Part shown: one piece after another, positions 1-9,056 of the stretch
How the letters are laid out: each line of letters begins with the position of its first letter
Position numbering within the stretch: position 1 is the stretch's first letter
Assembly (NCBI RefSeq): GCF_010994755.1
Contig: NZ_WHSB02000001.1
Coordinates: 744,001 to 808,000, forward strand
Direction of reading: 5' to 3'
Origin: Shinella lacus
GTDB taxonomy: Bacteria; Pseudomonadota; Alphaproteobacteria; Rhizobiales; Rhizobiaceae
Length of the DNA: 64,000 nucleotides
The notes under the pieces: generated by a model
The model's input: the letters and a program-made list of their open reading frames with translations, nothing else
Database searches by the model: none
Told to the model about the DNA's origin: nothing
Made by a program: the position numbers and the translations under genes

Positions 1-795
1 ATCTTCCTGCCGCATGACGAGCGCTACGACCACGCGAGCGAATTCTTCCAGGTCTTCAACGAGCTGATCGAGACCGGCCGCTCGACGCTCGACGGCAAAT
101 ACATCAAGGCGATCGACGCCAAGCTCGGCCTGCCGCCCGTCCAGCAGCCGCGCCCGCCGATCTATTTCGGCGGCTCGTCCGAAGCGGCGATCGATTTTGC
201 CGGCGGCCTCGTCGACAAGTACCTGACGTGGGGCGAACCGCCGGCACAGGTCGGGGAAAAGATCGCCCATGCCCGCAAGGTCGCCGCCGCCAAGGGCCGC
301 GAGGCCACCTTCGGCATCCGCCTGCATTTCATCGTCCGCGAGACGGATGACGAGGCATGGGAAGCCGCCGACCGGCTGATTTCCAGGCTTTCGGACGAGG
401 CCATCGCCTCGGCGCAGGAGGTGCTGACCAAGAATTCCGACTCCGTCGGCCAGGCGCGCATGGTGGCCCTGCACAACGGCCGGCGCGACAAGCTGGAAGT
501 GTCGCCGAACCTGTGGGCCGGCATCGGCCTCGTGCGTTCCGGTGCGGGCACCGCACTTGTCGGCTCGCCCAAGACGGTCGCCGCGCGGCTGCGCGAATAC
601 CAGGAGCTCGGCATCGACACGGTGATCGCCTCCGGCTATCCGCATGTGGAAGAGGCCTACCGCGTTTCCGAGCTGCTCTTCCCGGAACTCGGCCTTCCCG
701 GTCCGCGCGGCCAGCTGCGCGCCTCCTTCGGCGACCGCCAGGTCTTCGGCGGCGGCGGCCATGGCGGCAACGTCAAGCTGACCTCGGCGTCCTAA
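1..795 (+). CDS. SsuD-like FMNH2-dependent monooxygenase (LLM family), 5' end missing
   Basis: The open frame enters at base 1 and runs 264 codons to TAA, so the N-terminus lies outside the window. The visible part follows the alkanesulfonate monooxygenase SsuD: a YDHASEFF segment, [35 protein letters not shown] and [17 protein letters not shown]. Members use reduced FMN from a partner reductase to cleave C-S bonds of sulfonates in the cytoplasm. It converges with the peptide-type ABC genes that follow on the other strand. The exact substrate (alkanesulfonate, or another organosulfur compound) is inference; membership in the bacterial luciferase-like family is secure. Confidence 0.9.
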   Translation: MFLPHDERYDHASEFFQVFNELIETGRSTLDGKYIKAIDAKLGLPPVQQPRPPIYFGGSSEAAIDFAGGLVDKYLTWGEPPAQVGEKIAHARKVAAAKGREATFGIRLHFIVRETDDEAWEAADRLISRLSDEAIASAQEVLTKNSDSVGQARMVALHNGRRDKLEVSPNLWAGIGLVRSGAGTALVGSPKTVAARLREYQELGIDTVIASGYPHVEEAYRVSELLFPELGLPGPRGQLRASFGDRQVFGGGGHGGNVKLTSAS

Positions 796-845
796 CCGTC
801 AGGTGATGATTCCGGTTCGCCGCCCGGCGAGCCGACCTCGGCAGA

Positions 846-1598
846 TCACACGCGCTCCGGCATCCTCGGCGTGCTGGCAAGCAATTGCCTTGTATAGGGG
901 TGGGCCGGGCGCGCGAGGATATCGCGCGTTGCCCCCTGCTCGACGATCCTGCCCTTTTCCAGCACGACCAGCCGTTCGCACAGCAGGGCGACGAGCGCAA
1001 TGTCATGCGAAACGACGACGAAGGTCATGCGCGCCGACAGGCTGCGGAGCAGGTCGATGATCCGGGTGCGGGTCGTCAGGTCCAGTGCACTCACCACCTC
1101 GTCGGCAATGATCAGGTCGGGATTGGCGACGATCGCCCGCGCAATCGCGATGCGCTGGCGTTGGCCGCCGGAAAACTCATGCGGATAGCGCCGCGCCGCA
1201 TCGGCCGGCAGGTCCACATCCCGCAACGCCTGTTCGACGGCGGCGGCGATATCGGTCTCGATCTTCAGGGAGCGCAGCGGCTCGGCGATGATGTCGAACA
1301 CGCGCTGGCGCGGATCGAGCGAGGAATAGGGATCCTGGAAGACCGCCTGCACGCTGCGGCGAAAGCCGCGCATGAAACCGCGATTGGCGGCGTCCAGCCG
1401 CTCGCCGCGGAACGAAACCGCCCCGGAGGATGCGCGCTCCAGCCCGAGCAGCAGCTTCAGCATGGTGGTCTTGCCCGAACCGGACTCGCCGACAATGCCG
1501 AGATTGCTTCCGGCCTCGACGGCAAGGTCGATATCCTGCAGCACCCTGCTGCCCCTGCCATAGGAGAAGGAAACGCCGGACAAGGCGAGAAGCGTCAT
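846..1598 (-). CDS. Dipeptide/oligopeptide-type ABC transporter ATP-binding protein (DppF/OppF class)
   Basis: 250 residues. Walker A GESGSGKT is at residues 37-44, the signature FSGGQRQRIAIARA follows mid-protein, then Walker B LIIADE and a C-terminal peptide-transporter end (HPYTRQLLAS). It hydrolyses ATP to power import through the adjacent permeases. Its ATG overlaps the stop of the upstream ATPase by four bases (ATGA), so the two are translationally coupled. It is the last gene of a five-gene minus-strand unit: binding protein, permease, permease, ATPase, ATPase. Confidence 0.92.
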   Translation of the reverse strand: MTLLALSGVSFSYGRGSRVLQDIDLAVEAGSNLGIVGESGSGKTTMLKLLLGLERASSGAVSFRGERLDAANRGFMRGFRRSVQAVFQDPYSSLDPRQRVFDIIAEPLRSLKIETDIAAAVEQALRDVDLPADAARRYPHEFSGGQRQRIAIARAIVANPDLIIADEVVSALDLTTRTRIIDLLRSLSARMTFVVVSHDIALVALLCERLVVLEKGRIVEQGATRDILARPAHPYTRQLLASTPRMPERV

Positions 1599-2404
1599 GG
1601 TGCAAACTCCAGCGCGGCATCGAAGGCGCGTGCGGCCGCGACCAGGCCCTCGGTATAGGGATGGGAAGGCCGGCCGAAGAGCGTGCCGACAGGCCCCTCC
1701 TCGATCAGCGCGCCATGGCGCATCACCAGCGCCCGCTCCGCCACGGTCGCCACCACCGGCAGGTCATGGCTGATGAAAAGCAGGCCCATGCCCTCGTCCC
1801 GTACCACCGTCTCCAGCAACTTCAGGATTTCGGCCTGCGTGGTCACGTCGAGTGCGGTGGTCGGCTCGTCGGCGATCAGCAGTTTCGGCCGGCAGGCGAG
1901 CGCCATGGCGATGGCCCCGCGCTGGCGCTGGCCGCCGGAAATCTCGTGCGGAAAGGCGCGGGCGATGCGCGCGGGCTCCGGCAGGGCGACACGCTCCAGG
2001 AGGGCAAGGACGCGTGACGCAATCTCGGCCCTGCCCGGTTTCGTGCCGTCCCGCAAGGCCCGGCGGCGCACCACCTCCGCCACCTGGTCGCCGATCCGCA
2101 TCAGGGGATCGAGCGCCGTCATCGGTTCCTGGAACACCGCCGCGACGCTGCGGCCGCGCAGGGGAACGAGATCGCGGTCGCGAGCGCCGATGACCGGGTG
2201 ACCGTCGAGGGTGATCGAGCCGGTGACGCGCATGGTGTCCGGCAGAAGGCCCAGCACGGCGAGCGCCGTCAACGACTTGCCCGAGCCGGATTCGCCGATG
2301 AGGCCGACCCTTTCGCCGGCGGCGATGGAGAAGGAAATGCCGGACACGAGCGGGCGCGCGGCGGTGCGGATCTGGAGGTCCTCGACGGACAGCAGGGTGC
2401 TCAC
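1595..2404 (-). CDS. Dipeptide/oligopeptide-type ABC transporter ATP-binding protein (DppD/OppD class)
   Basis: 269 residues from a GTG at 2404; the frame stays open far upstream but that part is antisense to nothing recognisable and overlaps the permease. The GTG overlaps the permease stop as GTGA. Walker A GESGSGKS is at residues 37-44, the signature ISGGQRQRGAIAMA follows, then Walker B LLIADEPTTALD, and the HPYTEGLVAA end typical of this subfamily. It pairs with the next ATPase as the heterodimeric motor of the importer. Confidence 0.9.
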   Translation of the reverse strand: MSTLLSVEDLQIRTAARPLVSGISFSIAAGERVGLIGESGSGKSLTALAVLGLLPDTMRVTGSITLDGHPVIGARDRDLVPLRGRSVAAVFQEPMTALDPLMRIGDQVAEVVRRRALRDGTKPGRAEIASRVLALLERVALPEPARIARAFPHEISGGQRQRGAIAMALACRPKLLIADEPTTALDVTTQAEILKLLETVVRDEGMGLLFISHDLPVVATVAERALVMRHGALIEEGPVGTLFGRPSHPYTEGLVAAARAFDAALEFAP

Positions 2405-3258
2405 CGGCTCCTCCTGCGGGTGGGGTCGGCGGCCTCGCGCAGGCCGTCGGCGAACAGGTTGAGACCGATGACCAGCGACACCAGCGCAAGGCCCGGGGCG
2501 ATGGCCCCGAACGGCGCCGTGTAGACGGAGGCCTGCGCCTCCTGGAGAAGCCTGCCCCAGGAGGCATTGGGCGGCGGCGCGCCAAGCCCGAGATAGGAAA
2601 GCGAGGCTTCGGCGATGACCGCGAGGCCGAATTGCAGGGCGAAATTGACGATCAGCGTCGGCCAGATGTTCGGCAGCACATGGATGCGCACGATGCCCGG
2701 CGAGGCGGTGCCGGAAATGCGCGCCGCCGTGATGTAGTCCATGGACAGGATGCGCTTGGCGAGGATGCGCGTCAGCCGCGCCACGATGGCCGACCCGGCA
2801 ATGCCGATGGCGAGGATCGCGGTCCACAGGCTGGCGCCATCGCTGGAGGCGACGATCAGCATGGCGAGCAACAGCGTCGGGAAGGCGATCAGGATGTCGA
2901 GTGCTGCGGCCAGCACGTCGTCGAGCGTGCGCGTGGCGAAGGCGGCGAGCACCCCGATGGTGACGCCGATCAGCGCGCCCAGCGCGACCGCTCCGCAGCC
3001 GACGACGAGCGCGATGCGCGAGCCGATCATGATCTGGGTCATCAGGTCGCGGCCGAGCCGGTCCGTACCGGCCCAATGAACGAACGAGGGACCTTCGAGA
3101 CGTCCACCGACCATGTCGCCCACCGCATAGGGCGTCCAGACCAGCGAGAGTAGCGCGATCACCAGATGCAGGCCGACCAGCAGGCCGCCGACCATGAGCG
3201 GCCAGGGCATAGAGGATTTTGGACGCGCGCCAGCGCTGACAACGGGCGTGTCGCTCAT
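2401..3258 (-). CDS. ABC transporter permease, DppC/OppC class
   Basis: 285 residues with several hydrophobic segments; an N-terminal segment (WPLMVGGLLVGLHLVIALL) is followed by the family's periplasmic stretch containing HWAGTDRLGRDLMTQIMIGS. The EAA-type loop contacting the ATPase is near the ASLSYLGLGAPPPNASWG stretch, a hallmark of DppC-like subunits. Its start overlaps the stop of the DppB-type gene by four bases (ATGA). It forms the inner-membrane channel with that subunit. Confidence 0.92.
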   Translation of the reverse strand: MSDTPVVSAGARPKSSMPWPLMVGGLLVGLHLVIALLSLVWTPYAVGDMVGGRLEGPSFVHWAGTDRLGRDLMTQIMIGSRIALVVGCGAVALGALIGVTIGVLAAFATRTLDDVLAAALDILIAFPTLLLAMLIVASSDGASLWTAILAIGIAGSAIVARLTRILAKRILSMDYITAARISGTASPGIVRIHVLPNIWPTLIVNFALQFGLAVIAEASLSYLGLGAPPPNASWGRLLQEAQASVYTAPFGAIAPGLALVSLVIGLNLFADGLREAADPTRRRSR

Positions 3259-4220
3259 GCCCCACCCCCGGTCACGCGGCCGCGCAGGCGCGGATCGATC
3301 AGCCGCTGGATGAGATCGGCGGCAAAGCCGACCAGCAGCACCAGCAGCGTGGAGACGAAAAGCACGCCCTGCACATTGGGATAATCACGCTGTTCTATGC
3401 CGAGCAGCAGCATGGAGCCGAGGCCCGGCAGGGCGAACACCCGCTCCACCACCACGGCGCCGAGCAGCGTGGAGGCGAGCTCGATGCCGAGGACGGAAAT
3501 AACCGGCACCGCGCCGTTGCGGATGCCGTGGCGCACCAGCGCCTCGGAAAAGGTGGCGCCGAGCGCGCGGGCGGTGCGCAGGTAATCGCTGCCGAGCACG
3601 TCCTGTGTTGCCGAGCGCACGTAGCGAATGAGCGAGGCCGACATGACGATGGCGATGGTCGCGACCGGCAGAACGAGGGCCTGGAAGGCCGCACCCGCGG
3701 ACTGCCAGCCGCGCGACGGGAAGCCGCCGGAGGGAAACAGCCGCAGATTGACCGCAAAGACCGTGGCCAGCAGGATGCCGATCCAGAACACCGGAATGGC
3801 GATGCCGAGCTGGGAGACGACGGAGATCAGCCCGCCATACCACCGGTTCTGGCGCACGACCGAGAGGATGCCGAGCGGCACGGCAATAGCGACGGCGACA
3901 AGGAAGGCGAGCAGCGTCAGCGGCACGGTGACGACGAGGCGCTTGCCGATCTCATCAAGCACCGGCGCACCGCTGACGAAGGAATTGCCGAGATCGAAGC
4001 GTGCGAGGTTTCCGGCAAAACGCAGGAACTGTTCGTAGAGCGGCAGGTCGGAGCCCACCTGCTTGCGGGCAGCCTCGATCTGCGCCGCGTCGGCACCCAC
4101 GGAGACCAGCGCATTGGCGGGATCGCCCGGCAGGAGGCGCAGCAGCGCGAACAGGATGACGGCGGCAATGACGACCGACAGCGCCAGGATGGCGGAGCGG
4201 CGGAATATATAGGAACGTAT
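3255..4220 (-). CDS. ABC transporter permease, DppB/OppB class, no canonical start codon for the first membrane segment
   Basis: The frame encodes a typical DppB-like permease (PVFWIGILLATVFAVNLRLF, ALGATFSEALVRHGIRN, LPGLGSMLLLGIEQRD). The family's first membrane helix and LLRLLPGDPANAL motif are present at 4195-4105, but the in-frame stretch back to the stop at 4235-4233 has no ATG, GTG or TTG. The best-placed codon is ATA at 4220-4218, eight bases after GAGAGG, giving 321 residues. The first canonical start is GTG at 4100 (281 residues), which would delete the first helix. Either ATA is used, or ATG was mutated or misread here. The family call is secure; the start is not. Confidence 0.75.
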   Translation of the reverse strand: MRSYIFRRSAILALSVVIAAVILFALLRLLPGDPANALVSVGADAAQIEAARKQVGSDLPLYEQFLRFAGNLARFDLGNSFVSGAPVLDEIGKRLVVTVPLTLLAFLVAVAIAVPLGILSVVRQNRWYGGLISVVSQLGIAIPVFWIGILLATVFAVNLRLFPSGGFPSRGWQSAGAAFQALVLPVATIAIVMSASLIRYVRSATQDVLGSDYLRTARALGATFSEALVRHGIRNGAVPVISVLGIELASTLLGAVVVERVFALPGLGSMLLLGIEQRDYPNVQGVLFVSTLLVLLVGFAADLIQRLIDPRLRGRVTGGGA

Positions 4221-4242
4221 GGTCTTGACCTCTCAAGCGCGG

Positions 4243-4271
4243 ACGCCGCCGGACCATAGGTCAGGCGGCGT
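4243..4271 (-). terminator. Strong intergenic hairpin between binding-protein and permease genes
   Basis: Eight-base arms ACGCCGCC and GGCGGCGT enclose an inner GACC/GGTC stem with a three-base loop and one mismatch between the two stems. There is no U-run, so it is better read as an RNA-stability or partial-termination element that keeps the binding-protein mRNA more abundant than the permease part, as is common in ABC importers. That role is inference. Confidence 0.5.
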
Positions 4272-4304
4272 ATCGTGTCGAGCATGCCCCTTGCGGGCGG
4301 ACGG

Positions 4305-5831
4305 TTACTCGACTGCCTTGGTGATGCCGTAGGCGAAGAACTGCGAGTTCAGGCCGTTGAGCGGATAGCCGCTGACCGTCGTCTTCGACACCGCGATCTG
4401 CGGATAGAGGTAGAACCAGTTGCTGGCCGCATCCTCCGCGATGATCGTGTTGGCTTCCTTGAGCTTTTCGGCCTGTTCGGCGTCCGTGGCGCTGGATTCC
4501 GCCTGCTTGATCAGGTCCACCACCTTCGGATTGTTGTAGCCCCAATAGAAATCGGGGTTGCCATAGAACACGATGTCGCGGTGGTTGACGTGCTCCTGTA
4601 GGGTCGCCTGGAAGTCATGCGCCTTATAAATCTTGGTGTACCATTCGTTGGCCGTGATGACATTGATCTCGACCTTCACGCCGATCTTGGCCAGCTCGCT
4701 TTGGATGAACTGCGCGGCAATCGGATGCGGGTCGTAGTTCGGCGTATCGATGGTGAAGGTGAAGCCGTCGGGATAGCCCGCTTCCTTGAGCAGCGCCTTG
4801 GCGCTTTCCGGATCATAGGCATCGACCTTCGTCAGGTCGGCATACCATGCGTCGGTCGGCGGCACGAAGGAGCCGATCAGCGTACCGTAGTCGCCCCACA
4901 CGGCCTTCAGCAGCTTCTCGTCTTCGATGGCGCGGGCGAGCGCCTTGCGGACCTTCACATTGTCGAAGGGCGCGACGCGGTCGTTATAGGCGAGCAGCAG
5001 CTTCGTCGTGGACTTGCCTTCGCTGACGGTGAATTCCGGATTGTCCTTGAACTGCGCCAGCGAATCCGGGCTCTGCACGGAGGTGATGATATCCACCGAG
5101 CCGGTGAGCAGCGCGTTGTTCAGCGCCGTCGCCTCGGTGAAATACTGGAAGACGACCTCGCCGTTCTTCGGCTTCTCGCCCCAGTACTTGTCAAAACGGG
5201 CGATCGCCAGCGACGAGCCGCGGCGCCATTCCTGGAGCGCGTAGGGGCCGGTGCCGTCTTCCTTCGCCTGAAGGTCCGTCGCCTCGTCGTTGACCACCCA
5301 GACATAGCTCAGATTGTAGGGCAGCGAGATCGAGCGCGCGGCAAGTTTCACGACCACCGTCGCATCATCCGGCGTCTCGATGCCGGCAATGGTCTTCAGG
5401 CTGTTCTTGCGCGAGCTTTTCGAGGCTTCGGCGGTGACCCGCTCGATCGAGAACTTCACGTCCTTAGCCGTCAGGGGCGCGCCGGAATGGAAGGTCACGC
5501 CCGGTTGCAGCGTGAACGTATAGGTCAGGCCGTCCTCGCTGACCGTGGTGTCCTTCGCGAGCACCGGCTCGACCGTGCCGGCATCCGTCAGGCGGAACAG
5601 CGCCTCGTAGACATTGCCGTTGAAGGCCTCGTTGATGCCCTGGCCGGCGCCCGCGGTGTTGTCGAGGTTCTGCGGCTCGTAGAGCGAACCGATATTGACG
5701 GTCGCGTCCGGATCGCTCTCCGCGGCAAGCGCGTGGCCGAAGGCACCCATGGCGAGAACGGCGGCAAGTGCCGTCGTCACAGCCCGGTTGCTGCGCCCTG
5801 CCGCCTGGTTGCGGGTTTCAAAACCGCTCAT
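4305..5831 (-). CDS. ABC transporter periplasmic substrate-binding protein, family 5 (peptide type)
   Basis: 508 residues from the ATG at 5831. A longer frame starts at 5849, but its first codons are the ribosome-binding site (CAGGAG, about seven bases upstream of 5831). A Sec signal peptide ends near ALAA at residues 34-37. The SBP_bac_5 fold is shown by NIGSLYEPQNLDN, VYEALFRLTDAGTVEPVLAK, FTLQPGVTFHSGAPLTAKDV and LLKEAGYPDGFTF. It captures the solute for the permease/ATPase genes downstream. Ligand not determinable; dipeptide, modified peptide or a peptide-like organosulfur compound are all possible. Confidence 0.93.
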   Translation of the reverse strand: MSGFETRNQAAGRSNRAVTTALAAVLAMGAFGHALAAESDPDATVNIGSLYEPQNLDNTAGAGQGINEAFNGNVYEALFRLTDAGTVEPVLAKDTTVSEDGLTYTFTLQPGVTFHSGAPLTAKDVKFSIERVTAEASKSSRKNSLKTIAGIETPDDATVVVKLAARSISLPYNLSYVWVVNDEATDLQAKEDGTGPYALQEWRRGSSLAIARFDKYWGEKPKNGEVVFQYFTEATALNNALLTGSVDIITSVQSPDSLAQFKDNPEFTVSEGKSTTKLLLAYNDRVAPFDNVKVRKALARAIEDEKLLKAVWGDYGTLIGSFVPPTDAWYADLTKVDAYDPESAKALLKEAGYPDGFTFTIDTPNYDPHPIAAQFIQSELAKIGVKVEINVITANEWYTKIYKAHDFQATLQEHVNHRDIVFYGNPDFYWGYNNPKVVDLIKQAESSATDAEQAEKLKEANTIIAEDAASNWFYLYPQIAVSKTTVSGYPLNGLNSQFFAYGITKAVE

Positions 5832-5865
5832 CTCGTTCTCCTGTTTCAAGCGGGCCGATGCAAAG

Positions 5866-5878
5866 GCCCATCATGGGC
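5866..5878. promoter_or_regulatory. Short palindrome in the divergent promoter region
   Basis: GCCCA and TGGGC separated by TCA, located 35-47 bases upstream of the binding-protein ATG and 150 bases upstream of the divergent peptidase. It could be an operator or a leader hairpin; the arms are only five bases long. Confidence 0.2.
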
Positions 5879-6027
5879 GGGGATTGTACGTATCCTCGTT
5901 GCCACGCGATATCCGGTTCCACTCCAATTTGCGGAATTTAAAGGGAATTGTCTTTCAACGATCGCCAAATCCATGGATAGTTTTCGCGCCCGCGGCCGGG
6001 CAGCATGCGGATGGGAACGAGAAAAGA

Positions 6028-7254
6028 ATGAGCAATATGGACCGCACGAGGGCCGAGGCCCTGCTGGCAACGGACGGGCTGGACGGCATGGTGCTGTTCC
6101 GGCCGGAAGCATTTCGCTACGCGACCGGCCTCCAGGCGGGCGTCGCCACCATGTGGGGCCGCGCCGGCTCCGCCATCGCCCTGGTGCCGGCGCAGGCGAC
6201 GGAACGGCTTGCCGCGGTCATGAGCGACCATGCTGCGCAGGGTGCAAAAACCCTTGCCGGGACGATCGATATCCGCACCCACCGCATCTGGATCGATGGC
6301 GTGACCGTTGACGGCGCCGGCTCGATCGCCGACATCGATGCGGCGTATCGCGACAGCGGTAATGTCGGCCCCCGCCCGGAAACCTTCGACCAGGCGGCCT
6401 GCTTCCGGCTTCTGGCGGACCTCCTCGCAGAACACGGGCTTTCCAAAGCCGCGCTCGGCGTCGACCTCGATTTCATGCCCGCCGCCGATTTTGCCCGGCT
6501 GAAGGCGGCGATCCCCGGCGTCGACTGGCGTGATGCGTCCGACGGGCTCAGGCGCCTGCGCCTCGTCAAGAATGCCCGGGAAATCGACCGGCTGCGCAAG
6601 GCGGCGCACTGCGCCGAAGCGGGGCTCGAAAGCCTGATGGGCGCAGCAAGGCCCGGCGTGCGCGTGGCGGAGCTTTCGGCCGCTTGGCTTTCCGGCGCGC
6701 GCCAGGCCGCCTTTGAAGGCGGACACGGGCTGTCCGGCCATTGGGACTATATCTCCATCGGCCCCGACCTGCAGGATGCCGGTGCGTCTCTGGGCGAAGG
6801 CGACCTCATCAAGGCCGATGTCGGCACGCTGGTCGATGGCTATTCCTCCGACGGGGCACGGACCTTCGTCTGGGGCAAGGCCTCGCCGCTTGCCGAGGAC
6901 ATCTACAAGGCGCTGCTGGAGACATTCCTCGCCGGCGTCGAGGTTTTGAAACCCGGCCGCCGCTTCGCAGAGGTGCATGAAACCATGCTGTCGACCATGC
7001 GCCGGCATGGTTTCCGGGAATATTACCGCGGCCATTTCGGCCATTCCGTCGGCGCAGCCGCCGGCATCGAGGAATGGCCCTTCCTCTCCCACGGCAACGG
7101 GATCGTCATAGAACCCGGCATGGTGCTCGCCCTCGAAGCGCCGTTCTATGCCAATGGCATCGGCGCACTGATGATCGAGGAACAGTTCCTCATCACGCCG
7201 GAGGGCGCGCAGACCATGAACAGGCTGCCACGCGAACTCATCTCGCTCGGGTGA
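6028..7254 (+). CDS. M24 family metallopeptidase (Xaa-Pro aminopeptidase/dipeptidase-like)
   Basis: 408 residues from the ATG at 6028 after a GAGAAAAG sequence. It has a creatinase-type N-terminal domain, then the pita-bread catalytic domain. Metal ligands are all visible: Asp264 in KADVG, Asp275 in SSDGARTF, His in GHFGHSVG, Glu in LALEAPF and Glu in MIEEQF. It hydrolyses the bond before proline, or a related amide, in the cytoplasm. It is divergent from the peptide-type binding protein, so it probably processes what that importer brings in. Prolidase and creatinase-like alternatives cannot be separated by eye. Confidence 0.9.
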   Translation: MSNMDRTRAEALLATDGLDGMVLFRPEAFRYATGLQAGVATMWGRAGSAIALVPAQATERLAAVMSDHAAQGAKTLAGTIDIRTHRIWIDGVTVDGAGSIADIDAAYRDSGNVGPRPETFDQAACFRLLADLLAEHGLSKAALGVDLDFMPAADFARLKAAIPGVDWRDASDGLRRLRLVKNAREIDRLRKAAHCAEAGLESLMGAARPGVRVAELSAAWLSGARQAAFEGGHGLSGHWDYISIGPDLQDAGASLGEGDLIKADVGTLVDGYSSDGARTFVWGKASPLAEDIYKALLETFLAGVEVLKPGRRFAEVHETMLSTMRRHGFREYYRGHFGHSVGAAAGIEEWPFLSHGNGIVIEPGMVLALEAPFYANGIGALMIEEQFLITPEGAQTMNRLPRELISLG

Positions 7255-7450
7255 AACCGCGCCAGATGCCGAGGCCGCGCCATTCTTTCAGGCCTCGCCC
7301 CGAATTCGGAATTATTTTCCTTCTTAATTGATAGATGCGGGCACGCGGAAAGGCACGGCATGGCTGTCAGCAGCGCGGTCGAGCTTGGGTCTATTCAATG
7401 ATTCACTCGCATTGTGACGGTGCCCAAGGCCGCTAGGGCCGGTACGCGTG

Positions 7451-7473
7451 AAACGGCCGGCTCTTGCCGGCCG
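7451..7473. terminator. Bidirectional hairpin between convergent genes
   Basis: Perfect eight-base stem CGGCCGGC/GCCGGCCG with loop TCTT at 7454-7473. It lies between the peptidase (ending 7254) and the convergent FAD protein (ending 7489); on the minus strand it is followed by TTT. It fits a shared transcription terminator. Confidence 0.6.
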
Positions 7474-7488
7474 CTGCGCAAAGGGCTC

Positions 7489-8880
7489 CTACCCTTCGTT
7501 CCGACCGTCCGGAGGCCCGCCATTGCGCGTTTGCGCGCCCTGAAGCGATGCGGCCAGAGCCTCGGCTGCCGCATAGGCCTGCACGACGATTTCCGGGACG
7601 AGGTCGATATCCGGAAGGCTTCCGAGGCCGAGCGGCCCCATCGCGAAAAGCCCCTCGAAGATTTCCGGCTCGACGATCACCCGGCCAGCGCGGTCGACGA
7701 AGATGCCGAGGTCGAGTTCGTCGCGCTGCACCAGGTTTCCGGCGATCAGCGCGCGAAACAGCGGCGAATCCAGATCAGTCAGGCGGATGCGACAATCGAT
7801 GGTCCGGTCCGCGGGCAGGACCTGAAGCCCTGCGGCCGTCGAAAGCAGCACGCCATTCGTCGCGATGCGCTCGACCTTGCCCTTGCGCACCATGATGGCG
7901 CCGCCGGCAATCGCCCGGTGCAGGCGCTCGTACTGGCCGGGCGGCAGGCGATTGCGGTGGCTGTCGTAGATCGGCTTTACATGGCGCTTGAAGCGGCGGC
8001 GTTCATCCGGCGTTAGCCCCTGCCAGAGGGCGCGGGCGCGCTGGCGGAAGTCGTTCATGATCCCCTGCCAGCCGGACCCCTCCGCTGCCGCCCTGTTCGC
8101 CGCCTCGCGCAGATAGCGGAAGGCACCGCGCAGCGTGTGCGGGAAGGGCCGGTCGGAGGTCACCGCCCCCACGGCGGAAGAGGTATGCGGCTGCGGCAGG
8201 AAGCCCGAAGCCGAGATCAGCGTGACGTGGGATGCCTCGCCTGCCGCGAGCAGCCGCAGCGCGCGATTGACGGCATGGACGCCTCCACCGATCACCAGCG
8301 CCTCCCCGACGCTGCCCTGGGTGGAGGCACAGTCGGCGCCGTCGCGCAAGCCGTAGCCGGTCGCCAGGAAAACCGTATCGAACCGCGTCTGCCCGTCGCT
8401 GGAAAGAACCGAAAAGCCGCCCCCCGGATGTCGGCCAATCGCGGTCACGCTGTCGGCACGGACCTGCACCATGACATCCGTCCGCTCGCGCAGGGCCTCG
8501 GAAAAGCGCTGATAGACATAGGCGCTGAAGACCTCCCCCGGCACGAAAGCATGATCGACATTGCCGGCAGGCGACGCCGCGCGCTCGCGCCAGACATCGT
8601 CGGTTTCGAGCCATCGCCGGAAATCCTCCCGCGCGGCCGGATCGATCGAGAGGTCGCGGACGCGGCTGTTGAGCAGCGTCGAGGCGGAACGGCCGGCAGC
8701 CTCCCCGCCGTCGATCTTGGGATAGGGATCGTAGAGCGCGAGGTGGAAAGGCCCCTGGAACGCCTTGAGAAGCGCGATCGCCGTCATGAGGCCGGTGAAC
8801 CCCCGGCCGACGATGGCGATCCTGACAAGCGAGCCGGCCTGCGGCGAGGGCGATGAGAATTGGGCGGGCGCAAGCGTCAT
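7489..8880 (-). CDS. FAD/NAD(P)-binding protein (FAD-NAD(P)-binding domain family)
   Basis: 463 residues from ATG 8880, chosen because AAAGGAG lies seven bases upstream; in-frame ATGs at 8901 and 8922 lack such a site. An N-terminal dinucleotide-binding motif RIAIVGRGFTGLMTAIALL starts near residue 19. Later GEALVIGGGVHAVNRALRLL forms a second nucleotide-binding fold, with FDTVFLATGYG between. It resembles the family of flavoproteins found near sulfonate-type and amino-acid-type oxygenases, so it may supply or accept electrons for the neighbouring LLM monooxygenases. No specific reaction can be assigned. Confidence 0.8.
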   Translation of the reverse strand: MTLAPAQFSSPSPQAGSLVRIAIVGRGFTGLMTAIALLKAFQGPFHLALYDPYPKIDGGEAAGRSASTLLNSRVRDLSIDPAAREDFRRWLETDDVWRERAASPAGNVDHAFVPGEVFSAYVYQRFSEALRERTDVMVQVRADSVTAIGRHPGGGFSVLSSDGQTRFDTVFLATGYGLRDGADCASTQGSVGEALVIGGGVHAVNRALRLLAAGEASHVTLISASGFLPQPHTSSAVGAVTSDRPFPHTLRGAFRYLREAANRAAAEGSGWQGIMNDFRQRARALWQGLTPDERRRFKRHVKPIYDSHRNRLPPGQYERLHRAIAGGAIMVRKGKVERIATNGVLLSTAAGLQVLPADRTIDCRIRLTDLDSPLFRALIAGNLVQRDELDLGIFVDRAGRVIVEPEIFEGLFAMGPLGLGSLPDIDLVPEIVVQAYAAAEALAASLQGAQTRNGGPPDGRNEG

Positions 8881-9056
8881 CGGTCGGCTCCTTTCCTGCA
8901 TTTGCACCAGGCGGTCTTCCATCGGCGGCCCCTGCGGGCGCGCCGTGACACGGCATATCTCTACCAAAACAATAGAATTAGGACGGCGAAAGCAAGGGCG
9001 ATTTTCAAGATATCCGCTCAATTGCGGACCGCACACCGCCGGCCATCCGGCCCTGC

